Origin: Trileptium ribeirensis
Taxonomy: Eukaryota > Nematoda > Enoplea > Enoplida > Thoracostomopsidae
Assembly (NCBI GenBank): GCA_030248225.1
Contig: JASANE010003760.1
Span: 62,001-126,000, forward strand
DNA: 64,000 bases
Reading direction: 5' to 3'
Shown here piece by piece: positions 35,417 to 47,759 of this stretch. Position 1 is the stretch's first letter. Each line of letters opens with the position of its first letter. Under the pieces are notes generated by a model. It did not search any database. It was not told where the DNA came from and worked only from the letters and a program-made list of their open reading frames with translations. The position numbers and the translations under genes were made by a program.

Positions 35417-37442
35417 TTGATGACAGTTAGCTGTACGTTATTCAATGCGAGAAGCCTTGGAAATAAACTTGATGAGCTTATGTATTTGCAAGACACCAGT
35501 AACTTTTCATTGATAGCAATAACTGAAACTTGGCTTGATTCGTCGTTTCACAACTCAATGATAGTTTCTAAAGGTTTTTCCATAGTTAGACGGGATCGAA
35601 TAGATAGAAGAGGAGGCGGTGTTGCTTCCTTAATTAACGATAATATCAAATATACTGTTTTGCCAATCAATCAATGCAGCGAGATCGAATCTATTGCAAT
35701 TGATATTCAGGGTGATGTTCCTCACCGAATTGTTTGCGCCTACTGTCCTCCTGCGATATCACCCCAGGTAGTGTCGCAGCTACTTGATTGTACTGATACT
35801 CTGTCTAATATAAATTATCCGCTTACTCTGATCGGCGATTTTAATTTTCCTCAAATAGATTGGAGTTCCGGTTTTCAGACTGTTAGTACAGCAGGAAGTG
35901 TTTTTCTAGATGGTATTTTACGCCTTGGACTATCACAAATTGCTGAAGAATCTACAAGAGATAATTCTATGCTTGACCTAATTTTAACCAATTCGGCTGG
36001 CAATTTTAGAAATGTAGCAGTAACTTTGCCCTTTTCTAACAGTGATCACAATAGTATTGTTTTCGATTTAACTGGTGAATAAACAATTACTGATCATAAC
36101 TATTTTCGCGATTTTAATACTATGTGTCCTGATATTTTTCTGTTGCTGTTGCGGGTTAATTGGATTAATGTTTTCTCTAATTGCACATCTGTTAACGACA
36201 TGTGGAGTCTTCATTCAAAAACTCTTCTTAGCTATTGATATTTTTGTACCGCTTAAACGACAATCGTATAAGCGTGACTATCCTGCTATTATTCGCAGAG
36301 CAATAAAAGTAAAACATAAGCTTTGGAAGAGTTACAGACTCTGAAGTTGGCGTTGAACGATTTAAAATTCAAAGCCTTAAAGAGGTTATTTGCTACTTAT
36401 TGGTCTAACTATGAAAAGCGTGTTTTATGCAAGAGTAGTAATAAAGCGCTTTTTACCTATGTTCGTAAACAGTGCCGGGCTAACAATAGCATAGTTAAAG
36501 CGTTGAAAAACAATGAAAATCAACTTATATATGATCCGATTGAAATTACTTATATTTTAAACGATCATTATAAAAACCTTTTTGTTAATGATAATGGTGT
36601 TTATATTAATTTTGATAATCGTAATATTAACCATTGTATGATTGATTCTATTATAGTATCTCTTTGTGATGTTGATCCTGTGTTATGTCAATTGAGTCCA
36701 AAAATTTCCTACACACCTGAAGGCATACCTAATTTGTTGTTGAAATCATTACATAAGGTTTTGGCCTTTCCCCTGTTTCTCATTTTTAATGCTTCATTGC
36801 TGACTGGTCAAGTACCGACCGATTGGAAAATAGCACATGTTATTCCTATTTTTAAAAAGGATGGCGGAACCATTGCTCAAAACTATCGACCTATTTCACT
36901 TACAAATGCCGTTTGTCGTGTTTTAGAAAAAATAATTCATGAACAGATATTGAATTATCTGATAGAAAACAAATTACTTAGCTCAGCTCAACATGGTTTT
37001 CTTAAAAAAAGATCTACATGTACACAGTTACTTGATGTTCTTAATACGTGTACTAGATTAAGAGATCTGAATCTTGTTACTGACATAGTATATATATGGA
37101 CTTTGCTACAGCATTTGACACTGTTTCTCACAAAAAATTTATAAACTATATTCCTATGGTATTAGAGGTATTCCTTTGCGCTGGTTAGACAGCTACTTAA
37201 GAAACCGTACTCAGCTCGTTAAAATCAATAAAAGTTTCTCAAGAAACAGCGATGTATTGTCTGGGGTACCTCAAGGCTCTGTGTTAGGGCCACTTCTGTT
37301 TGTTATTTACATTAATGACATCGTCGATGTAGTGAATTCTAGCATTGCTCTTTTCGCTGATGATGTTAAGTTGTTTAGATGCATTCGTAACAACAGTGAT
37401 ATTTATCTTTTCCATAAAGACCTTGATTGCATCTTGGGCTAG
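35417..37442 (+). pseudogene. CR1-type ORF2: APE endonuclease and reverse transcriptase, frameshifted
   Basis: The endonuclease (35417-36082) is intact, with NARSLGNK, ITETWLDSS, DRRGGG, IGDFNFPQIDW and NSDHNSIVFD motifs. After 36075 the reading passes through several frames (36075-36344, 36323-37144, 37176-37442): a WKIAHVIPIFKKDGG block, NYRPISLTNAV, a DFATAFD active-site motif split by a frameshift near 37100, GVPQGSVLGPLLF and FADDVKLF. The RT catalytic aspartates are therefore present in sequence but not in one frame. At about 37440 the sequence switches to an antisense CR1 fragment. Homologous sequence resumes near 37890. Confidence 0.88.
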
Positions 37443-37850
37443 AAAATATAACTCGGGTAGTGCGCCAGAGACATGGAGCCGTCGTTTAAACGTTTCAAGT
37501 GATGGGGCTGTTACAACATATTCTGACAGTCTGTTCCAGGGGCGGATGACACGCAAGGCAAAATAATACATGCGACAATTTAGATTGGCTCGAGGTTTGA
37601 GAAGTTTCAAGGAGTTGCTTCGTGTACGAGTTGTAGCAGGATCCGCCATGATGAACACGTTGTGCCAGTCGTAGTCTACCACACCATGAAGTAGCTGGTA
37701 TGTCAGTATAAGATCAGCTCGGTGCCGCCGAGTTTGCAGTGTTTGTAGTTGAAGATGTCTAAGTCGTTGCTGATAGTTCATACCTGCTGTACCTCGTACA
37801 AGCCGTGTTGCACGCCTCTGAACCCGCTCCAGTAAAACAAGATTAACATT
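37440..37850 (-). pseudogene. Antisense CR1 3' end inside the CR1 element
   Basis: On the minus strand the reading gives ERVQRRATRLV, MNYQQRLRHLQLQTLQTRR, ADLILTYQLLHGVVDYDW, and LETFKRRLHVSGALPE, which is the C-terminal end of a CR1-type RT protein. It is oriented opposite to the element on either side. Surrounding CR1 sequence stops at about residue DLDCILG on the left and resumes at FRCFSNCN on the right, with over 100 residues missing between, so this is not a simple clean insertion. Confidence 0.85.
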
Positions 37851-37885
37851 GATTACATTTGTAAAAAAGCACTCAATGTTGTAAA

Positions 37886-38755
37886 CATGTTGTTTCGTTG
37901 TTTCAGCAACTGTAATGCAAGTTGTCTTGTGACTGCATATAAGAGCTATGTAGTACCCATCCTTGAGTACTGTTCTCCTTTCTGGTCACCTCATCTGCTT
38001 AATGATATATCAAAATAGAATCAGGCCAGCGATATTTTACACGAAGATTGTTCTACAAATTAAGTATCTCGAACTTTACTTATTTGGAAAGACTCAGCTA
38101 CCTAAAAATGAAGTAATCAGAAGAAAGACGCATAATAGCCGATCTAGTCATGTGCTACAAAATAGTCCATAAAGATGTTGATGTTTGTCGTTATAATTTT
38201 TTCACACTCGCTGTAGATTCGCGAACGCGTGGTCATTCCCTTAAATTATTTTATAGTAGATCATTAACATCTCTTGGCCAAACCGTTTTTTCAAATAGAA
38301 TCGTACCAATTTGGAATTCATTACCTGAAACCATCAATGGTTTTCCACTTGCCACTGCAAGTATTAGCGATGCGTTTAGGCAAAGGCCATGTAAATTTAG
38401 AGCAGTGGCCTAAGTATTCAAGAAATTTTTAAATAGTTATTTCGATTCCTATATTTACTTATCTTTTTTAATTTAGGCATATTATAAGTGGTTTACTGCC
38501 CTTATATGCCTAGAGATTAGCCTCAAAATTAACGCAGATCACTTCACTATAAATTTTCCAACTTTATTGTATCTTTAATTGTGTTTTTATTCATGTTTGT
38601 TATCTATACTTTGTATTTTGGTTTTGTGTTAAATAAAGTTGGATTGAAGACCGCATGAAGCCTAACTGAGGCCTTCATCTCCAACCCTCTAATAATACTA
38701 ATAATAATAATATATAATAATAATAATTTATTATTATATTAATAATATCAGTTCG
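37886..38755 (+). pseudogene. CR1 ORF2 C-terminal remnant, 3' UTR and (TAA)n tail
   Basis: 37886-38010 reads FRCFSNCNASC, VVPILEYCSPFWSPHLLNDIS, then decays; 38150-38413 reads FFTLAVDSRTRGHSLKL and VPIWNSLPETINGF, the end of a CR1-type RT. The 3' UTR contains AATAAAGTTGG near 38632 and ends in an imperfect TAA/AAT microsatellite at 38690-38755, typical of CR1 and related 3' ends. It is best read as the 3' end of the element beginning at 34476. Confidence 0.82.
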
Positions 38756-38759
38756 CCGA

Positions 38760-39130
38760 AAAAACCGAGGTTTAGTCAGAGTTGGCCCAGTTGACTATAT
38801 GTCGTCTTTAGCTTATGAACAACGCCTAGAATAACTATCCCTACAACTCTTGGAAGCTCGACTAGCGCGTGCTGACCTGAGTGATATATCGTGTGGCAAA
38901 CAATCTAGTTGATGTGCTGCTCAATCATTTCTTCGTTATCTCATCATAGGAGGTCATCCCTATAAACTAAAAAAGCTTTACATTCCCATGCTTAACTGCG
39001 CTCGATACGGCTTTGCCTGTAAATCCGTATCTTCATGGAATAACTTATCAGCGAATATTGCAACGGCCCCCTCGCTCACTTTTCAAAAAGACTCCATGTC
39101 TCGTAAGCATTATATACCGGGGCTCTGATA
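38760..39130 (+). pseudogene. Decayed CR1 RT C-terminal fragment
   Basis: Plus-strand reading gives MSSLAYEQRLE, LQLLEARLARADLSD, a GGHPYKLKKLYIP block and SVSSWNNLSANIATAPS, the order seen in the C-terminal tail of the other copies. Several stops and frameshifts. It directly follows the (TAA)n tail of the preceding element. Confidence 0.75.
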
Positions 39131-39408
39131 CTTGTGCTGCTGTCTACTGCCGTGTTGGTCATCATTTTAAGATTCCGTGATTTCTATGTGAAGGACAACA
39201 TCAGAACTACCGATTTTAGTCGGCTAGCCACTTTTTAGTTACACCAAATCTCACATTGCTGATCAAGATACTGCTGGATCGTGGCACTGTTAAGTGTGTT
39301 TTAAATCTCTTTGCGAAACTACCGCCACAGTTCAAATGACCATCAATGTACATAATGCAGCACACGTTTATTAAAACGCGGCCGAGTGGTTTAACCTACT
39401 GTCCCGTC

Positions 39409-40560
39409 CTACCAGTACAGAATATGTGTGCTCATCTCCCGCCGGTACCTGAATTTTTTAATTTGGAATTGTTTTTGTCCCCACCAAATAAATGATGGTC
39501 CGATGCTACCTTTAGAGTGTTTAGAGGTGCTTGCCTTAGCACGGCATTTGGCGACCCCTCCAAAATTTTTTGAACTTGCCCAAGCTCTCAAAAAACATGG
39601 TTTCAGAATCAAGGTTGTTCCACGGATCGATGACTCGGCAAGTGAAAAAATGACCACGAACATTTGTTCGTACACGGGAACGAACAGTTTCATTTCATGT
39701 CCTCGTAGGACGCGATAAGGGCGCCTAAAGAGTGTATCTGGGTCGACAGTAGTTAGATGGCTAAGAATTTTGTAGAAATTGATCATGTCGGTCATTTCGA
39801 GGAGTGGAGATTTTATCAAAATTGGCTCTGAGCTAATCACAAACATCGCCGCTGAATCCTCTCGAGGCGACCAATACTTGTTGTGTATTGCAGAGACAAA
39901 ATCACAGCGACGAACTCAACAAGGGGGCGCACTAAGCCTTTGTGGAGTGGTATGACAACTTCAACGTCAGATGGCGATAGCGTACGACGGATCACACCAA
40001 TGCGATAGTTCGCTCGTGACTCCATGGAGTCCAAATGTTATCATCATCATTCTGATTCCATCGGAGATCGGCGAAAATGGTGATGCCTAGGTCACGAACA
40101 GACTCGACTTCAGGGAAACTTCATCAGATAAGTAGACGGTACTGGACTGGGAAGCGATGCTGTGGCGGCCGGAGGCGCAAGAGTGAACATTTGGTTCCTT
40201 TCAGCTGGAGCAACCCTGTTTGGCATCACTGAACACAGTGTTGTTGAGGTCACATTGTAGTATATATAGCACAATCGAAGTTGCTACCAATCTCACGGTA
40301 GAGTTTGATGTCATCCACAAATAGTGCTATCTTAGAACTGATGTTGTGACAGATGTCGTTTATATAGAGGAGAAAGCAGTTTGTGCCACTGATGGTTCGC
40401 TGAGGAATGCCACACCGGAAAACTTTCCATGGGGACTCAACGCCATTCAGAAAGACACGCTGGCGACGGTGAATGAAAAAGTTGCGGAACCACAGTAGTA
40501 ACATAAAAATCATTATAGGACTAACATCGCACTAAAAATCGATTGTTGAATTCATTGGTA
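39409..40560 (-). pseudogene. CR1-type RT relic, minus strand
   Basis: Three minus-strand frames in order: 40513-40250 (FIHRRQRVFLNGVES, GIPQRTISGTNCFLLYIND, FVDDIKLYREIG, with FVDD at the RT active site), 40034-39837 (YRIGVIRRTLSP, LVRPLVEF, RLERIQRRCL) and 39846-39409 (MTDMINFYKILSHLTTVD). The GIPQGS motif is altered (GIPQRTISG). It is truncated at its 5' side and faces the fragment at 38760. Confidence 0.85.
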
Positions 40561-40627
40561 TTGCTGTATAATGAATGTATTTTTCATTTGAATGTTGCGA
40601 TAAGAACTTAGAGACTGTTGCATGCAG

Positions 40628-40705
40628 CAGTTTTATATCAGCTGGTAGAGCGCCCACATGCGGATCCAAAAGCGGGAGATGGTAGGTTTTAACCCCATCC
40701 CTACC
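40628..40705 (+). ncRNA. tRNA-like SINE module or tRNA pseudogene
   Basis: TATATCAGCTGGTAGAGCGCC resembles a tRNA D-arm with an A box (CAGCTGGTAGAGCG), and 45 bases on GGTTTTAACCCC sits where a B box would be, followed by ATCCCTACCCAGC. The cloverleaf is not convincing, so this is more likely a tRNA-derived SINE head or pseudogene than a working tRNA. Confidence 0.5.
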
Positions 40706-40830
40706 CAGCTTTTCGGCGGCTATTTCTCACATCGCTTTGTACTCAAGCTCCTGCCGTTGGCACTAATTGAAAAATATATTACCTAACTGGAGACGAAAGG
40801 GTATTAAAGTCAGTCGTTGAAAAGCTGGTT

Positions 40831-40915
40831 AGGGGTCGAATTCGAACCCACGATTTCATGCTTTTAGATCACGAAGCATGTGCTTTAACGAGTGAACCAT
40901 TTTTGCTCAACATAA
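40831..40915 (-). ncRNA. Second tRNA-like module, opposite strand
   Basis: On the minus strand TGGTTCACTCGTTAAAGCAC resembles an A-box region and GGGTTCGAATTCGACCC carries a close match to the B box GGTTCGANNCC. It faces the plus-strand module 130 bases away. No acceptor stem pairs well, so it is a tRNA-derived pseudogene or SINE head. Confidence 0.5.
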
Positions 40916-40919
40916 CAGG

Positions 40920-41840
40920 GTTCAGGTTGAAAGTATATTAAAATCGTAGGAATCCAACGGTCAGTCCAAAGCATCTAGTAGAAAACAAGAACAAACGGAC
41001 GAAATAGCTATCTCATCTAAACACATAGAAAAAATTTAACTTTGTGGATATTTAAAATTTTGCAAATAATTAACTAAAATCATTAAAAGATTAAAAAATT
41101 AAAAGATCATCCAAACAATTAATTAAAATTAGGATTACATTATTACAGTATATGTGTTGGGTCAATGATTCAATCAATAAGGTTACTCAATAACAAAACT
41201 ATAAAGGCATTAATGACGAAGACAGTATGTATTACATTGCCCAAAAGATGATAAGCAATAGAACAAGCCAATACATGTTGACGTTCCGAAGTCTCCGAGG
41301 GATACACGAATTCCGCAGAGTTCCTGTAGGTGGTGCTGAAATAGTTTGCTAAGGACCTCTTATTTTTAAATCTAATCTTGTCACAATTATCAATTTTTAT
41401 CCTACCTTTGGCGAGTTTTGCTAAAATTTTCTACACGGCGCGCGGTGGGCAGAGGTAGAAGAGGGGCAGTGTGTCGCACCAGGTGGGTAGGCAGGACCGC
41501 CAGAGGTACTACTGAGATCTCTGGGGGAGTTCGTAGCCTCAGGAGCAACTAATTGAACCCCTGCTTCGGCATGTAAGTACAAATTAATAAAAGAGCTACA
41601 ACCCTAACGCTTAGTTCCTTTTACAGCGGGCCATGATACGAAAATATCTGCTAAGAAAGATAAACATGATTTAAATATATTTTGCAAGGTTTTACGATTA
41701 AAAACAAAAATTATAATTTTTGTTGGCTGTTCTGGCCGGAAAACCCCGGTGTTTATGTGTCGCGATACAATGGGTGATTTAAATATATTACTTTGGCCTT
41801 CTCCTTGCCAGTTACGACGGCCCAGGCAACACTGAGGTGT
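40920..41840. other. Intergenic, nothing recognised
   Basis: AT-rich then a more GC-balanced stretch near 41430-41570. No open frame or repeat I recognise. Confidence 0.4.
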
Positions 41841-42490
41841 AGTGCGTTATATCATTAAAAATAGCATAAAGCGGAGGGTTCGGAAGGTGGCTACCCTCGA
41901 TTTAGGTTTAGGCTTAGTGCATGTCTCAAGGCTGAAGCTCAGGGTTTAGTATATCGAAAACAGCATGGCATGCATTACATTTTGTTCCTTCGGGGTTATC
42001 TTAGCCATCAGGACAGTTACGACAATCGCGACAGTTACGACGGCCAATGTAACCTTTAGGGGCGGAAGTGCAATGCATGCCATGCCGCTCTCGATATACT
42101 AAGCCTAAGCTAAATTATATGAGCCATGTACTAAGCCTAAGCCTAAGTCGGGGGGATACCGCCCCCCGAACCCCCGCTTTAAGCTGTAGTTTTTTCTAAC
42201 GTTATAACGTCCGGCCACTAAAGGTGACATGGGCCGTCACGACTATCGGGCCAATTACAGAAGTCAGCACAGTTTCGACAGTCGCGATAACCGGGACATC
42301 TATAACAGTATAACCAGTTACGACAATGACCACTTATGACAACCGATACAGTTACGATTAAAAAGACCAACTTAGAACGTGCAAGACAACAATAGAAAAA
42401 TTATGCAACCATCAGGTAAGTTTATAACAATCGAGACAGTAATGACAATCAGGCGAGATACGACCATCGGGTGAGTAACGACAATCCAAA
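41800..42490. repeat. Degenerate GACAGTTACGACAATCG minisatellite
   Basis: Variants of CAGTTACGAC and GACAATCG recur near 41814, 42017, 42033, 42236, 42276, 42326, 42349, 42429 and 42473, mostly at multiples of about 15 bases, on both sides of and inside the loop of the foldback element. Units are too degenerate to count exactly. Confidence 0.6.
41852..42205. repeat. Foldback element with CTAAGCCTAAG arms
   Basis: Arms 41852-41997 and 42057-42205 are imperfect inverted repeats: GCGGAGGGTTCGG against CCGAACCCCCGC, TTTAGTATATCG against CGATATACTAA, and GGCATGGCATGCATT against AATGCATGCCATGCC. A single arm of the same family fills the loop of the foldback at 5651-6464. The element splits a GTTACGACA-type minisatellite. 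Confidence 0.85.
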
Positions 42491-45400
42491 CGGTGCCGAC
42501 ACACCGAAAATGAACGTAGGGAAAGTTTGGCCTTAGGGTAAAAAAAGTGTTATATTCCAGCATGCTCACCTGCTCCATTAGTGTGCATGGATCGACTTCG
42601 TTATGTCTTGGGGAATACTGGAGAATAAAAACAACAACTTTTGATGGATCCTTACTTAGTTCATGTGTGATACCAACAATCAAAAAACAGCAATGGAGCA
42701 ATCTTTGGGTATACTATGCGGGCTTGTAGATTGTTCTGTTTTTACTGCTATTTGCAAGGGTGCTCGAATGGCACCGAGAATATCAGACACATGATTTACT
42801 TGAATCACGCTTTTCTAATTTAATCCCAGACAAGGCCGGTGTCACGGCCCACTGTTTCCCCGGGTTAATTCCTTCCCGGGAAAGCATTGCCTAAATTGAC
42901 CCAGGCTTATTTTCTCCGCGCAAAATGTACAGGCAGTAAATAATGGATTTCCATTTCTAGTGACTGACATATTTCATCAATAAGCACGCTATCTAGAAGT
43001 TTTTCCTAATTACACACAACATGTACAGTCACATCGAAAAAGAATAAAACTGACCATGGGGAATCTGAAACTAAGTCCGGCCGTCCTAAAAACCCTGAAA
43101 ACGAATGTTTTAATCAGTAATGTCCAAGACGACTTCATACTGGTTCTCACTAAGATGGTTCAGATAAAATCCTAACATTTGTATGATCGGTTGTCCTACC
43201 TATAATAGATGACCTGAAATCCAACCAACGTTTAGATTTGTCGCTGAACCAACGCTGGAATAGGTTGAAATTTTTGCACGAAGGAACGATGCAGCTGCAA
43301 TCATTCCGCATACCGTTGCGCAAACCCTAGGTGTTTTCCTCCACTCTCGTTCAGGTAAGTGGAGTATTTTTATTCATCATATCTGTGAGCTGTCGGTTAA
43401 GCTCTGTCTCCATATGATTAATCTGTATTTATTTCACTTCATACTGTGCTTGCCTGTCTTCAAAATGTCAACGAGAACTTCATGACGTATTTCCATAAAT
43501 TTTGAAAAGTTTAGAAATATCTGAAATAAGCAATATCTAATGCAATGAAGTGTACATCAGTCATCACGCAAATTAAAGATCTTGATTCATTATGACGCTA
43601 TATGGATTGACATTTTAGATACATATTCGAAAAATACACAGGTCTACATCCATAGGCACAAAACTAGATCAGCCCCTTCTGATCTTGCGCGAGAAAAATA
43701 ATTGGCTCAGGACAACAGTCCTGGTGTGCCTCCACTGTTAAAACAATAAGGTAATATCGTGTATGATTTGTTGGCGGCAATTGTTATCTATATCCACATA
43801 TGTACATACTTCATAAAAGATTCATGTATAGTGATAGCCAGTCGGAACCAAACGAGCGAAAAGCGGAAGGACGTAATAACCTGATAATATGAGGCTATTA
43901 TCAGAATTAGGATCTGGACAATTTGGCTACCATTTGGACAATATAACACGTGGATGTTACTAGTACAGGCTAAGATGGTCTTGTGTGGGTCTTTAAGCGC
44001 ATTGTCTCTGGGGTGAAGATTGAAGACAGTTGGATCGACACAAAATATTTCAAAAATGGCAACCTAATTGTCCCGCGATTTGCGCGGGAGCAGTGCCAGT
44101 TTCACAAAATAGTATGTGTAATCACTCCTTTGCACACGAAAATCAAAATCTTGCGCTTGCAGCAAAACGATACATGCACGAGTTCCGAAAGCAAAATGCG
44201 GAGTAGCCGGGTCCTAGGGGCCAAGAGGGGTGGCCTTAGGCTTCGAGGAGCAAATTGCCGATCAGCGGGGGAGGCATTGGGGATACGGCACCCATAGGAG
44301 CTGGATGACCAGTCAGGGAAGTCGATGCTTCGCGCCGAAGACGGTTCCTACGGGTCAAGGAGATAATCCTATTAAAGACCATGTATGAGCAAAACCTGTG
44401 GTACTTTGTATTTTCCTTTAACGACCACAGGCCAAAATATGTGGTGGATAATCATTTCTTTTGCGCCTTGAGATATAAATGCTGAGAATTATACCTCACA
44501 GATGGTGGCTAACAACTTACCATAGTCTACGCTATCATGCGTACACCTTAAATATACAGGTAATGAGTCCATAAATATGGTATAGTTTTATGGTCCGTAT
44601 TTGCTAGTGAAGTGTTGTTTTGCAATTCGACCTGGTAAGCGGAAGTCAATGCAATATGTTTGAAAATGAACATTTCCGAACTTGGGCTTAGCGAACACAT
44701 TTGGGTAACGACATATGGACATATTAATTATTGTTAACACACAGTGTAAAAATGGTAAATATATATTATACAATTGTATTTATTTATTATATACATACTC
44801 ACAATAGATCGTACGGGGTCACCTTTCGTATAAGCGACTCCCCACACCCATATTTATTCCAATTCTAGTGTGAATGAGCAAGACCCCGGGCGTGGAAAGT
44901 CTAACATAAATTTTGAGCCGGTGAAACCTATAATATGCATAACGGAATATAGATTTTCTAGAAATACTTTACTGGAACATCTAGTTTTGAACAATGCATC
45001 GCAGCAAAACAGTTCTGAGGAACTGCTAACTTAACAGCATTCTGTTCGGAAAATTATCACCTTAAATTGTTTTTAAAACCGGATAAACCAATAGTTTCTG
45101 GCGGAAAACGACTGACGATCGTGGTACCAGCTACCATCCTGTGAGAGCTCACACCTTGAGCATGTATGGTTAACATTGTTCTTAACAACATCAAGTTGTT
45201 GTTAAAGCTGTGTATGCACGTACAACATTCGATCGCAACAGAGAGAACGTAACAGCGTTAGCGATGTTGTTACTTACAAGCGCTTATGTGCGCAACAACG
45301 TGCCAAAGTTGTTACGCAGAACCCGCTTTTCGGAACAACTCATACTGCGGAATGTGATGTGACTATATACACGTGCGCACACTTTTCTCTGTGAACCACG

Positions 45401-46780
45401 TATACAAAAAAGTTTTATGGACGGAAAGGTAGTTAAGCGGCGACCATGTGAAATTTAAAATGTTGCGAAATAAGAAAATTTTTCATTACATAATGTTTGG
45501 GGAACTTTTAGAAACGAGAAACTGATGGGAAGAAGGAAACTGGAAAATGTTGGGACACACTGCGTAGCGAAACGACAAAATGCTTTATAAAGTGAGAAAA
45601 AACTTTAAGGAAAAGGCAGATAAAGGACACGTGAAAAAAGTATCGAAATTAAAAATGTTGGAGTGTATGAAACTAAAAACTGCTCGGAAACGACGAACTT
45701 TGGCAGCCGGAAAGTGTTCAGAAATCTGAAACATGAAATTGGAAAATATTTGGGAGATAGACGATTAAGGAAAGCAAAAGTATTAGAAATCTGTAAATTC
45801 TTAAAATGGAATTTTCAATTTTTTGGACCGGAAGGTTCACCAGGCATGAAACATATTCCAGAATTGCGCGATTCGTAGAAACCAGAGGACATCCGTTGGA
45901 ATTAAGGCGACTTTGAAGTGTCTTAAAATATTATTATTTATAGACAGCGCTGTACCTCGTTTTGCACAAACAAAGATTTCGTTATGGAAACAAAAACTTG
46001 TGATTCTCATTTTTGAATTTAAAGTAGCGCAGCAACACGGGAAAATCTTTGATATAAATTCAACAGCATGGATGGGCCGAAAATGAATTCGCGGTTCTGA
46101 ATGAAAAAATTTCATAGGTTTTTGGGTAGGACAAATTTTAAGCTACCGCGGACAGGCACTGTCCCTATCTGCCTGACAAAGTAGCCACCACTTCGACTAC
46201 CATATAGATTTTATGTAATGGTTCTTGTAATTGTTAAATATAGTACACATAACAATGACTTTTTCTGCGTGCCCTGAACTTGCTGGGACATAATGGAAAC
46301 TCTGAGAACGTATATCTATTTATGCATATACAAATTTTAATTTAACTGTAATTACTGAGCTAACAGGTCGTATTATAATAAGTGGTTTTTCGGTGGTTAC
46401 TGTCAAGGTTTTAGCCTGTTACAGAGAGGAATCTCGGCCTGTTGAGGCCCGCTAGGCTACCGGGTCCAAAACCCCTAAAATTTGGTTTTTCAGTTTTGCA
46501 CCTACTTAACGCATCTCAAAATCTTATCCTACAACTTTCTTTTCTTAAAATTTTATCCTGAACTTACCTTCTTTGCATATTTTCCGTTTGTTTTTCGGCC
46601 TGGCTAAGTTATGTTCGAATTTTATCTTATTTTCAGTCCAGGTCTTGACTTGGATTGGAAGGAATTAGCCGCTAATGCTGAATAGTACAGTTGAAATGCT
46701 TTATACCATTTTTCCTGATTAACAGTTTTAGTGATTTGAGATCACTTAGCTAATTGTATCGTGTCATCTTATATTATAAA
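42491..46780. other. Long stretch without a recognisable gene
   Basis: Open frames at 42547-42729, 43983-44297, 45663-45878 and 45837-46115 (minus) are short and resemble no protein I know. Near 45170-45320 AACAAC/GTTGTT inverted repeats give small hairpins. 45420-45880 is purine-rich. No repeat boundary found. Confidence 0.4.
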
Positions 46781-46788
46781 CGCGGCCG

Positions 46789-47561
46789 CAGGGCCGTCTC
46801 AAGCTCATTGTGGCCTGTGGGCTGATGGTTTGATGTGGCCTGTTTGCCGAAAACGTTTCAGATACTGGTATGTTCCACTAGCTCACATTCACTAATTCTC
46901 TATACTGTGGCACAGAAAACACTTCACAAATACTATGACCAATATACATTTTAACAAATACCAATTATATTTCATGTCGTTTCTTACCTTTGCATGTAAG
47001 TAAGCGAATTCAAGGCTGCGAAGTAATTCAGATTCAACACTCATAAGCACAAGAGCTGAACGTCTTTCTTCCTCCATTGTTGAACGATAAAATTTTTTGA
47101 CTAGCTTGAGCCTTGAAAATGATCGTTCACCTGAGCAGTTGGTAACCATTAGCGAAAGGAATATTCGTAGCGTAATCTCAATGTTGGGAAATGCAAGCTC
47201 CAGGCCATGCAACTTGAGGAAGCGATATATGGCTGAAGGAGACGAAATATCATTTATTTCCTGGCTCTGTTTCATGAATATGACAAATTGTTTGTATTCT
47301 GAGAAAAAATCTTCTGCAAGGTCATCTGGATAATCAGCTGACAGACGAAACTGTGACATTTTAAAGGATTTATGGCCTGGAGTTACAGTTTCATAGCAAT
47401 TCTTGGGTGGTCGCTATCCATGAATGGCCTGACTTAGATAAAAATTTAAGCCTTTGTTAGAAAATTGGCATTAAAACTTATGCAGTCGCCCAAAAATGGC
47501 CTGTCCCCAAAGGTGGCCTGTGGGCTATAGCCCAGTTAGCCCTACCCTAGAGCCGGGCCTG
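46789..47561 (-). mobile_element. Deleted hAT element with 8-bp target duplication
   Basis: The ends CAGGGCCGTCTC and (inverted) CAGGCCCGGCTC make a 12-bp terminal repeat with three differences. On both sides lies CGCGGCCG (46781-46788 and 47562-47569), a perfect 8-bp target duplication, the hallmark of hAT transposons. At 773 bp it keeps only the transposase 3' end, so it is non-autonomous. Confidence 0.9.
46892..47359 (-). pseudogene. hAT transposase C-terminal dimerisation domain
   Basis: 155 codons ending near 46892. The central part (FPNIEITLRIFLSLMVT, SGERSFSRLKLVKKFYR, STMEEERRSALVLMSVE) is the hAT C-terminal dimerisation region, closest in wording to ZMYM1-like hAT proteins. The N-terminal half including the catalytic RNase H core with its acidic residues is missing. 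The first residues fit an internal segment of such a protein rather than a true start. It fills the deleted element between its inverted termini. Confidence 0.85.
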
Positions 47562-47759
47562 CGCGGCCGAATTTTGTATTTTAATTGTGGATGAGCGTTA
47601 GCTGTAGCCATGAGTGTCGAATAAGATTCGGACTCCTATTTTCTAGGATTTTCTAGTTAATTATTGAAAGATATCAAAGAATTGCGTTTAAAAATCCATA
47701 TGGTCACGAGCTGCGATTTACTGGCATAGAGATCGAGTCAGAGGAAACTCCTATACGCG

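Noticed and set aside
36075..36344. Membrane-like 89-codon ORF starting MNKQLLIITIFAILIL
   Set aside because: It is a shifted frame of the CR1 ORF2 linker; the RT reading continues in a neighbouring frame.
39375..39400. GCGGCCGAGTGGTTTAA resembling a tRNA-Leu/Ser A box
   Set aside because: No B box or cloverleaf follows; it lies in a decayed CR1 tail.
42547..45878. Several 60-104 codon open frames
   Set aside because: No domain, no splice context, composition like the surrounding non-coding DNA.
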